DNA of 64,000 bases from positions 89,301,539 through 89,365,538 of the forward strand of contig CM051519.1 in assembly GCA_028015205.1 (NCBI GenBank), written 5' to 3'. Each line of letters starts with the position of its first letter. The first letter of the stretch is position 1. The notes under the pieces are model-generated. The model had not been told where the DNA came from and did no database searches. It saw nothing but the letters and a program-made list of their open reading frames with translations. Below, piece by piece: positions 23,234-35,200 of the stretch. The DNA comes from Mytilisepta virgata. Its lineage: Eukaryota; Mollusca; Bivalvia; Mytilida; Mytilidae. Made by a program: the position numbers and the translations under genes.

Positions 23234-23248
23234 ATGTACAGAAGACAG
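23234..23248 (+). CDS. TMEM43: TMEM43 coding exon 1
   Basis: Codes for MYRRQ and ends in a consensus donor, CAG|GTAAGT, in phase 0. It joins in frame to exon 2 (YPDAPSTN). It is chosen because exon 2 is open upstream of its own ATG and the context is promoter-like; transcript evidence would be decisive. Confidence 0.6.
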
Positions 23249-26200
23249 GTAAGTTATAACCGTTTAGAATTCCAATTCTTGTTCACACAAATGAATATCG
23301 AACATTATATTCGTACAATCAGTAAAGCATTAGACATCAGACATTTTTTATTTACCAATCATGGGCCCTCGTCAGGCAAGATACATCATCATATTATAAA
23401 ATAATTAGTATAAAAAAAATAAAAACGAAGGTAGATCATATTGTTTGGACAAGATTCAAAACTTGTGTAAATTACCACAGGCACCTGTAGCTACTCCAGT
23501 GACTCCCAGGGGATCAACAGTTGTCACAGGAGCTACATTAACTAGCTAGAGTGTGTGAAGCAAGATACATGATCTATTTCTTGATATTTTTCTAATTCTT
23601 TGTTGTTATTATGGTGAGAAACAAAAATAAAATTACCATCAAGAAAATCAATGTCCCCAGAAGCACATATCCCGTTATAAGGATGTTATAAAATAGGAAG
23701 GAACTCTCCACATAAATTTTAAATGCTGCATGGTAATTTATTGGATAGCTACAGTAATGAAGCCCGTTTGACAACTTTTGACTCAGCAGAGCTACAAAGC
23801 GGTCCCATTATTCATAATGGGAAGCCTGGTGTGATTCACACCCTGGAGTTTTAGGCATATTTTCCACCTGTTTTGGTTCATTATTAATATTATATTCATA
23901 TTATTTTTCTATCATTATCAGTTAAAATAAAACAACATACCATCACCTGAAACAGGAGATTTCCAATCCAAAGTCTACATTCAAAATTTTCACCCATGTT
24001 TTGAATGGTTTGTATTCTTTTTAACTCCCAGTGGGATTCTCGCTAAAGTCATGTTCCAAATAAGGAAGTTTCAATTGTGAAATACTGTTTCCCGTGATTT
24101 TGTCAGTCGTAGTAGGGATATCTATATAAGGTCAGGCCACCTCTCCTGTGATCTCGCGATAATCTGTCATTGTGGAAAGAAAACAATTTTGAAACTGAAA
24201 AAAAGACATGATGTGCAGAACAACGATTTCAACATTATGAAGAAATTTTACATTTAATATGCTGGAAATTATGCAGTTCAATGATATTTGAGATAAACAC
24301 GACCTCTTATTGCCATATGTAAAAGTTGTTTTTGTTCCATTACGAGGAATGGAACCGCTTTTTAGCTCCGCCTAGTCAAAAGTTGACACAGGAGCTACAT
24401 TATTGAAGCTAATTTATTGGATAGCTGTAGGAGTAAAAAAGGGGAATCAAACACCAATGAACATGCAAGATATATATATAGAAATCTCAGTATGTCTTGA
24501 TGTAAAATGTTTGAAATCTTACCATCAAGTATCTGAGAGTTTTTAATCTTGAACTTCACCGGTGTTAAATTTGATATTTCCTTATTGTAATAGAATATCT
24601 TTATTTCCTAATCATAGGGCCCATGACAGGCATATCAATCACAAAACATAAGTAGAATAAACAATAGGGCCCATGACAGCATATCAATCACAAAACATAA
24701 GTAGAATAAACAATAGGGCCCATGACAGGCATATCAATCACAAAACATAAGTAGAATAAACAATAGGGCCCATAACACGCATATCAATCACAAAACATAA
24801 GTAGTATAAACAATAGGGCCCCTGACAGGCATATCAATCACTAAACATAAGTAGTATAAACAATAGGGCCCATATCTGGCATATCAATCACAAAACATAA
24901 GTAGTATAAACAATAGGGCCCATGACAGGCATATCAATCACAAAACATAAGTAGTATAAACAATAGGGCCCATATCTGGCATATCAATCACAAAACATAA
25001 GTAGTATAAACAATAGGGCCCATATCTGGCATATCAATCACAAAACATAAGTAGTATAAACAATAGGGCCCATGACAGGCATATCAATCACAAAACATAA
25101 GTAGTATAAACAATAGGGCCCATGACAGGCATATCAATCACAAAATATAAGTAGTATAAACAATAGGGCCCATGACAGGCATATCAATCACAAAACATAA
25201 GTAGTATAAACAATAGGGCCCATGACAAGCATATCAATCACAAAACATAAGTAGAATAAACAATAGGGCCCATGACAGGCATATCAATCACAAAACATTA
25301 AGTAGAATAAACAATAGGGCCCATGACAGGCATATCAATCCCAAAACATAAGTAGTATAAACAATAGGGCCCATGACAGGCATATCAATCACAAAACATA
25401 AGTAGAATAAACAATAGGGCCCATGACAGGCATATCAATCACAAAACATAAGTAGTATAAACAATAGGGCCCATGACAGGCATATCAATCACAAAACATA
25501 AGTAGACTAAACAATAGGGCCCATGACAGGCATATCAATCACAAAACATAAGTAGTATAAACAATAGGGCCCATGACAGGCATATCAATCACAAAACATA
25601 AGTAGAATAAACAATAGGGCCCATGACAGGCATATCAATCACAAAACATAAGTAGAATAAACAATAGGGCCCATGACAGGCATATCAATCACAAAACATA
25701 AGTAGAATAAACAATAGGGCCCATGACAGGCATATCAATCACAAAACATAAGTAGTATAAATAATAAACATAAAAGAAGATCTTGATTTCAATGATTGCA
25801 TATATAATTTAACATTGGATGTAACAGGTCATTTGATTGTTCAAATTTTTTTCGTCTATCATATCATGGACTAAATTTTCTACTCTACTATGACGTCATT
25901 AAAGGGAATCCCAGTGTTTTAGAAGTCAAAACAACAGTTGGAATTAAATTATAAGTATTAACAGTAAATTTGTTTTCAGTCTATTGGAAATAACCTCAAT
26001 GCACATGGTGCACACTTTCAAATAACCTACATAGCGGGTTATTTAGTGTGCACCATGTGATTGAGGTTATTTTCTTCATAGACTGAAAAAACATTACAGT
26101 CAATCCTTAAATAATAGGTTAAAAAAAACTAGAAAAAAAGATAAAATGGATATATTAAATTTGATAGAGGAAGAGTCAGCAGGTCAAAGGGACACAACTC

Positions 26201-29200
26201 AATATTATACAATATACCTAACAAAATATCAGCTAAATATTACATGTATATAATATACCTCATAAAATATCAACTCAATATTATATAATGTACCTAATAA
26301 AATGTTATACAATATAAACATGGTTTAACTTCTGACAGTATAATTATAATAGACAGTATATAGTTATAATAGAGGGGCCTCGGTGGCCGAGTGGTCTAGG
26401 TAGTTCATGACCACTAATGATCACTAGCCTGTCAGCATATGGGTTGTGAGTTCGAATCCCACCCGTGGTGGGGTGTGTTCGACTCTGATCTAAATTGACA
26501 AGGATTGCCAATTTTCCTACCGAAGGTCGTGTTTCTCTCTGGCTTCCTGCACCAAAAAAAAAACTGGCCATCATGAAATAGCCAAATGTGCTGAAAACAG
26601 CGTAAAACCCCAACTAAACGATCAAACAAAGGAGTTATAATAGAAGGGATTATGCTGCATTCTCAATTCTCATACTCTTGACATTAGCAAATTTTCAGTA
26701 TGTTATTCTGTTTTTATGATAACAAAAATTATTAAATCCTATTAATGTTATGTGTATTAACAGTAAGTGGTAATTATTATGTGATTTAAAAACAAATTAG
26801 CTTTTGTTAAAATTGAGGAAAACATTTGAGCTATACTGAGGTTCACAAGTAATATCAATTACAGTACTTGTTGTATTTTATTTCTTAGTATCCTGATGCA
26901 CCAAGCACAAATATGGGCGACAGTTACACAAGAGTATCTTACAGAAGAAACCCTAATTTCTTAGAAAGGATTGGTAACAGTTTAGTAGGAATATTGGTTG
27001 GAATAGTTTTGTTAGGTGTGGCATCAGTCCTTTTATTTTGGAATGAGGTATGATACATGTAGTATGTATGTAAATACAAAGTTATGTGTGGCATCAGTCC
27101 TTTTATTTTGGAATGAGGTATGATACATGTAGTATGTAAGTACACAATTAGGTGTGGCATCAGTCAGGTATAATACATGTAGTATGTATGTAAATACAAA
27201 GTTATGTGTGGCATCAGTCCTTTTATTTTGGAATGAAGTATGATACATGTAGTATGTATGTAAATACACAGTTAGGTGTGGCATCAGTCAGGTATGATAC
27301 ATGTAGTATGTATGTAAATACAAAGTTAGGTGTGGCATCAGTCAGGTATGATACATGTACTATGTATGTAAATACTAAGTTAGGTGTGGCATCAGTCCTT
27401 TTATTTTGGAATGAGGTATGATACATGTAGTATGTATGTAAATACACAGTTAGGTGTGGCATCAGTCCGGTATGATACATGTAGTATGTATGTAAATACA
27501 CAGTTAGGTGTGGTATCAGTCAGGTATGATACATGTAGTATGTATGTAAATACACAGTTAGGTGTGGCATCAGTCAGGTATGATACATGTAGTATGTATG
27601 TAAATACACAGTTAGGTGTGGCATCAGTCAGGTATGATACATGTAGTATGTATGTAAATACACAGTTAGGTGTGGCATCAGTCCTTTTATTTTGGAATGA
27701 GGTATGATACATGTAGTATGTATGTAAATACACAGTTAGGTGTGGCATCAGTCAGGTATGATACATGTAGTATGTATGTAAATACACAGTTAGGTGTGGC
27801 ATCAGTCAGGTATGATACATGTAGTATGTATGTAAATACAAAGTTAGGTGTGGCATCAGTCAGGTATGATACATGTAGTATGTATGTAAATACTAAGTTA
27901 GGTGTGACATCAGTCCTTTTATTTTGGAATGAGGTATGATACATGTAGTATGTATGTAAATACAAAGTTAGGTGTGGCATCAGTCCTTTTATCTTGGAAT
28001 GAGGTATGATACATGTAGTATGTATGTAAATACACAGTTAGGTGTGGCATCAGTCAGGTATGATACATGTAGTATGTATGTAAATACAAAGTTAGGTGTG
28101 GCATCAGTCAGGTATGATACATGTAGTATGTATGTAAATACTAAGTTAGGTGTGGCATCAGTCCTTTTATTTTGGAATGAGGTATGATACATGTAGTATG
28201 TATGTAAATACACAGTTAGGTGTGGCATCAGTCAGGTATGATACATGTAGTATGTATGTAAATACAAAGTTAGGTGTGGCATCAGTCAGGTATGATACAT
28301 GTAGTATGTATGTAAATACACAGTTAGGTGTGGCATCAGTCAGGTATGATACATGTAGTATGTATGTAAATACAAAGTTAGGTGTGGCATCAGTCAGGTA
28401 TGATACATGTAGTATGTATGTAAATACTAAGTTAGGTGTGACATCAGTCCTTTTATTTTGGAATGAGGTATGATACATGTAGTATGTATGTAAATACAAA
28501 GTTAGGTGTGGCATCAGTCCTTTTATCTTGGAATGAGGTATGATACATGTAGTATGTATGTAAATACACAGTTAGGTGTGGCATCAGTCAGGTATGATAC
28601 ATGTAGTATGTATGTAAATACAAAGTTAGGTGTGGCATCAGTCAGGTATGATACATGTAGTATGTATGTAAATACTAAGTTAGGTGTGGCATCAGTCCTT
28701 TTATTTTGGAATGAGGTATGATACATGTAGTATGTATGTAAATACACAGTTAGGTGTGGCATCAGTCAGGTATGATACATGTAGTATGTATGTAAATACA
28801 AAGTTAGGTGTGGCATCAGTCAGGTATGATACATGTAGTATGTATGTAAATACTAAGTTAGGTGTGACATCAGTCCTTTTATTTTGGAATGAGGTATGAT
28901 ACATGTAGTATGTATGTAAATACACAGTTAGGTGTGGCATCAGTCAGGTATGATACATGTAGTATGTATGTAAATACAAAGTTAGGTGTGGCATCAGTCC
29001 TTTTATCTTGGAATGAGGTATGATACATGTAGTATGTATGTAAATACACAGTTAGGTGTGGCATCAGTCAGGTATGATACATGTAGTATGTATGTAAATA
29101 CAAAGTTAGGTGTGGCATCAGTCAGGTATGATACATGTAGTATGTATGTAAATACTAAGTTAGGTGTGGCATCAGTCCTTTTATTTTGGAATGAGGTATG

Positions 29201-32200
29201 ATACATGTAGTATGTATGTAAATACACAGTTAGGTGTGGCATCAGTCAGGTATGATACATGTAGTATGTATGTAAATACAAAGTTAGGTGTGGCATCAGT
29301 CAGGTATGATACATGTAGTATGTATGTAAATACACAGTTAGGTGTGGCATCAGTCAGGTATGATACATGTAGTATGTATGTAAATACTAAGTTAGGTGTG
29401 GCATCAGTCAGGTATGATACATGTAGTATGTATGTAAATACACAGTTAGGTGTGGCATCAGTCCTTTTATTTTGGAATGAGGTATGATACATGTAGTATG
29501 TATGTAAATACAAAGTTAGGTGTGGCATCAGTCAGGTATGATACATGTAGTATGTATGTAAATACAAAGTAAGGTGTGGCATCAGTCCTTTTATTTTGGA
29601 ATGAGGTATGATACATGTAGTATGTATGTAAATACAAAGTTAGGTGTGGCATCAGTCAGGTATGATACATGTAGTATGTATGTAAATACACAGTTAGGTG
29701 TGGCATCAGTCCTTTTATTTTGGAATGAGGTATGATACATGCAGTATGTATATAAATACAAAATTACAAAGATGAAAGAAAAATTTAGATGATTAAAATA
29801 AAAAAAGTTCAATGTATGTGTATATCATTCGATTGAAAATGTAGAAAGCATGTGATGATATTCTCAGGGATTTAAACACCGACATTTGTTTCATTATGAT
29901 AGACATTTTGAAAAACCCTTCTACCCAGAGTAGCAAACAGATAAATACTCGTACAGATAAATTGGATTGATGGGGCGATCTCAAACTTGAAAGCATAGAA
30001 TATTTCAATGATGAATTAATCGCTATTAATGAAACAAATTTTGATGTCCTCAGACAAATTTAGGGCTTTTTTGCTGAAACTTTTATCCTCAGATATTTCC
30101 CTAAAGTAAAATATCTCTTTATGAATATTTTACATCTTCAATTGTAATTCTAGTTTGGGATTTATCTGTATTTCTGCCTCAGTTTTACTTGTTTTCTAAC
30201 ATCAATGCCTAAAGCCAGAAATAGCCATTAGAAAATGATTACGAACAACAGCAGTCCCAAATTATGAGAACCGAAAGCCAAAAATTGCAGTCTAATTTAA
30301 GAAAAAATCTACATTTTACAGCAAAACAACACACATGTGAGCCATCTGTAAGATGTAAAAAGTTGTAAGAAATAAAGCACATTCTATGATTGTTAATGAT
30401 ATTTCTTTAATTTCTGTAAAATAGTATTTCCTAAATTGGTCAGTTAATATTGAGCATTAGGCATAGTTTGAATCAAAATTAAAATAACTTTGTGAATAGG
30501 GAACATATGGAGGGATAACTGTCCCTCTTTCTTCCCTCACAGTCTGCTTTGTGTTGATCTCTTAAGTTTAACTCATTTGGCAAATTTTCAAAGATTGGTG
30601 CAGCATTTGACTTTTACCTAGGTTGTAAGGAAAATAGATAGGGGAAGTATTTTTGGCAGCATATTAAGTTTGAGCCTCTCTCACATGGCACAAAAGCATC
30701 CCAAACTACCATTTGATTCCAGTTTCCTGCTTCCCATATACTCATAGAAATATATTATTCAGATTCTTCCTTCCCCCCATACTCATAGTAATATATTATT
30801 TAGACTCCTACTCCTCCCATACACATAGTAATATATTATTCAGATTTCTAGTCCCCCCCCATACTCATAGTAATATATTATTTAGATTCCTACTCCCCCC
30901 CCCCCCCCCATACTCATAGTAATATATTATTCAGATTTCTAGTCCCCCCCCATACTCATAGTAATATATTATTTAGACTCCTACTCCTCCCATACTCATA
31001 GTAATATATTATTCAGATTCCTACTCCTCCCATACTTATAGTAATATATTATTTAGATTCCTACTCCCCCCATACTCATAGTAATATATTATTCAGATTT
31101 CTAGTCCCCCCCATACTCATAGTAATATATTATTTAGATTCCTACTCCCCCCATACTCATAGTAATATATTATTTAGATTCCTACTTCCCCCATACTCAT
31201 AGTAATATATTATTTAGATTCCTACTCCCCCTCATACTCATAGAAATATATTATTCAGATTCTTCCTTCCCCCCATACTCATAGTAATATATTATTTAGA
31301 CTCCTACTCCTCCCATACTCATAGTAATATATTATTTAGACTCCTACTCCTCCCATACTCATAGTAATATATTATTTAGATTCCTACTCCCCCCCATACT
31401 CATAGTAATATATTATTTAGATTCCTACTTCCCCCCATACTCATAGTAATATATTATTTAGACTCCTACTCCTCCCATACTCATAGTAATATATTATTTA
31501 GATTCCTACTCCCACCCCCCATACTCATAGTAATATATTATTCAGATTCCTACTTCCCCATACTCATAGTAATATATTATTCAGATTCCTATTCCCCCCC
31601 CCCATACTCATAGTAATATATTATTCAGATTTCTAGTCCCCCCCCCCCATACTCATAGTAATATATTATTTAGATTCCTACTCCCCATACTCATAGTAAT
31701 ATATTATTCAGATTCCTACTTCCCCCATACTCATAGTTATATACTGTTCAGATCCCCTCCCCCCCCTCATACTCATAGAAATGAAATAGTTGTTCTCTAA
31801 ATGGATTTTTTTCCATTTGACAGATAGTAGTCTGTAACAATATGGAAATATTTGTTTTAAAATCAGTGTTTCAAGTGATTTTACCTGTATGATTATTTGT
31901 CTTTGTATGGCTGTGAGTAAAAGAGATTTTTGAAAATGTCTAATAAGGTGGTACCTAACACCTTGACAAAATAAGTTTGGCTCATTTAAATTTTAACTTT
32001 GACCTATTAAGAAAAATTTAAACATTTCAAGTGATAAGAAATTCACAATTCATGGGAATAATTTCTTTGGATATATAGCAGTCTGACAAACATCAATTTT
32101 GATCAATGAGAAGCTTAATTTCTCTTTACCTTTTTATGTCATTAAAATGTTCAGGTGATTTTAAAGAGTTAGCTCCCTGTAGTGTTGGGTACCACCTTAA

Positions 32201-35200
32201 GAAGCATCTTCATTTTTATCACTTGAATAATTTTAATATACCTTTATTTGCACAGCAAAAAAGCATGCCAAATCAGAATTTGCAACAATTTTTTTAACAC
32301 GTGCGGACAGTAAATATGATCTGTTTGATAAGCTGTCTTGTTTTTAATTACTTAGTTTGAAAACAAAATACCTTCTGTCAGAACTAAAACTCTAATGGTG
32401 GCAGTCATAGTCTCAGAAAAATCTCCAAAATTTGTCTAAACATAAGGCTAAATAAAAAGATACCCATATATGTATATACATGTTTAGGGGTTCATGCTTA
32501 TAAACATTAGGGTAGGTAGGTATTATTTTTTTATTTTGGGAATTTTTATTGACCTTGTTCCTAAGGGAATATTTTTAGCAGTGTTTGTTCATAACCACAT
32601 AATTTTTATCTTGTCAAAGTACAAGTAGAATTAATATCAGTTAGAATCAGTATATTTTTTTATTATAGGGGAGAGCTGTTCAGACTGCTAAGTCATTAGA
32701 TGAAGGTTTGAGCAATGTGGTACCTCTGGAAAGTATTGATGTACCATTTGCAAGCAATAATGGGAAGTTGGTTCATTTATCTGGACCTCTATCAACAGAT
32801 ACCGTAAGTTATGTACAGCTAAACTAAATTCTCATTATCTAAGAATTCCTCACAATAATTTAGAATTAGATGTAACACATTTACTCATCGGTTAATTTTC
32901 CATCTGTCATTGAATGACTCAATTTTTTTCCCGATGCGAAGTCATGAAATTCTTCTGTTTTAGGCTTTTGATAATGTTAACTATGAAGAAGATTAAACTT
33001 TAATTTTGTTTTCAGTTCACTTCAATTTTTAGATACAAAGATCCTGATCTTTACTTCTATGGAGAAATTTTGGGGCATAAACTTATTTTATGTTGCTCAA
33101 CATAACTCAAAGGAATGAAAACAAAACTTCATAACTTAAAATCATTAAATTTTTAGCGTTGAGGTTTGTTGGAATATCTTAATAAAGAATGTTTAAATGA
33201 TTTTTGTTTGATGATACCACGAAAAGAATGCTAATACTTCAATTGTGCATTAATAAAAGACATTAAAACAATTTCTCGTGTTAACTTAAGAACAAAACAA
33301 TACACAGTCATATCTTTAAAGACGGGTTTAGAAAATATAAAAATGTTGAAATATAGATTCTTCATTGTTACCAGTAGATTATCTAATTTATCTAATAGAG
33401 ATAGTTAAATCATCAGATTTTAAAGTCTGTCTGTAACTATTGAGGTTTGATCAGTCCCATTATTGTCCACCGCTGCAACATGACGGAGGGCCCTACCTTT
33501 GATTCTCGCTCTTAAGGCTACGTGTCATATAAGACAAGGGCCCTTTCTTGGAAAATTTGGGCAGTACTTTTGCCTTGACCCTTGTATTAGACAATGGCAA
33601 ATCATATCAGTGATCTGGCAAAGGTTGGAGTGAAGTTTTATCCTAAAGCGCAGAAAACCTTGTCATTGTCGAGTCTTCCATTCCTCAAAATAAATAAGTT
33701 TATTCACCTTTTGTACTTGATCCTATTGCACCACCATTTTGATTTGACAAATTTTACGGGAGTTATAGGACTTTAACTTTTTCTGCATTCGACACTATAG
33801 GAACACTTTGTGGACACAACTCCTCTGACACAGCAATTTTGATTTGATAAATTTTTACGGGAGTTATGAGACTTTAATGTTTTTGTGCATGTGACACACT
33901 ATAGGACACAAATTTTTATTTGTATTGTACTGTAATTTTTTTATTTTGTGTTGACATCCATATACACATTTTGGATATCTTGTTGGGTTCGACTTTTCTC
34001 TGCAGCGGGGGACATATCTTGTTATTTTTACATCATTACTTATATATTGCTATGGAGTTGCGAGTTGATTCTAAGAAAACCTAACGTGTAAGTCATTTCC
34101 TTCAGGCTATGACCTTTTGTGTAAGCCAGTCATAAACAAGCACGCATTGATTAAATTTTTGATAAACAACTGGTTCAGAAAGGGTAAAATTGACAAAGAA
34201 TGAAAGAAACATGAAAACAAATAAGTTTGAAAAGTTTTTATTTCTTTACTTTCTTCCTTTATAGGCCTTGTCAGATCCAACATATAATATTAAAGTAAAT
34301 GCAGTAAAGCTGAAAAGAAGAGTTGAAATGTATCAGTGGGTGGAACATCAGTCCAAAAGGTATTATATTAAGAGTTGAAATGTATCAGTTGGTTGAACAT
34401 CAGCCCAAAAGGTATTATATTTGTTTACTTTGCATATTGGTGCCTACTAGGGATGGATGGATTATTGTTTAACATCCAGTGGCAATTCTGAAATGCATAT
34501 CAGGATGTGAAGATGTTGATGTGTAAGAATGTCACACGCTTAGCCAGATTTTTAAATGCTAGCTCGAAGGAAGACATATCATCCCACCTGGACACATGAC
34601 TGACTCCAAGCCAACCAGTCTTTGCTCTTACTCCTGGATGGCAGGGAAGCAGCAAATACCAATTTAAATGTCTTTGGTTTGACCCATCCAGGGACGAACC
34701 TGCTACTTTCCACACTTGAGGCAAGCATGCTACCACAAGACCATCCAGGCAGTTCCTGAATACTAGAGAACTATCCAATAGATAGCATGATATTAGTAAA
34801 GCCTCATGTAGTAAAAAATATATACAAATATCTTAGCAAGCAGATAAATTAAAAGTTATGAAGTTATTGAATTCCAGCACATTCCCGCTGTGATATGGCT
34901 GCAATACTGCAGACACAGCATTCAACAGCAATCAATCAATCAATCCATCACATTACATAGCAAATTAGAATACAGCAATAATTATCCATTTATTATGTGT
35001 TGCAATGGAAATATTATGTTTTATCAGTATTTTGATGGATAGACATACAGGCCATCATCAACATTTAGACATGTATATACTACACTTCAAGATGATTGAA
35101 AGGTCACAGGTATGAAATAGCATTAAAAACACACAAAAACAAATAATAAAGCCAACCAGACAATTTTACGCATTATAAAACCATACTTAAACTTTATGTT

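Noticed and set aside
24612..25764. CRISPR-like regular repeats
   Set aside because: The 50-bp units are contiguous with no unique spacers, and the genome is animal.
25972..26092. microRNA precursor
   Set aside because: The stem is too perfect and long and looks like a MITE; without small-RNA evidence it cannot be called.
26374..26470. tRNA gene
   Set aside because: A and B boxes are present, but the region continues into a repeated body with target duplications and recurs three more times, so it is a SINE head.
27206..29812. Many open frames on both strands with an 18-residue repeat
   Set aside because: The 54-bp unit is a multiple of three and lacks stops in one frame on each strand; the 70-bp units break the frames. 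They are products of the minisatellite, not genes.
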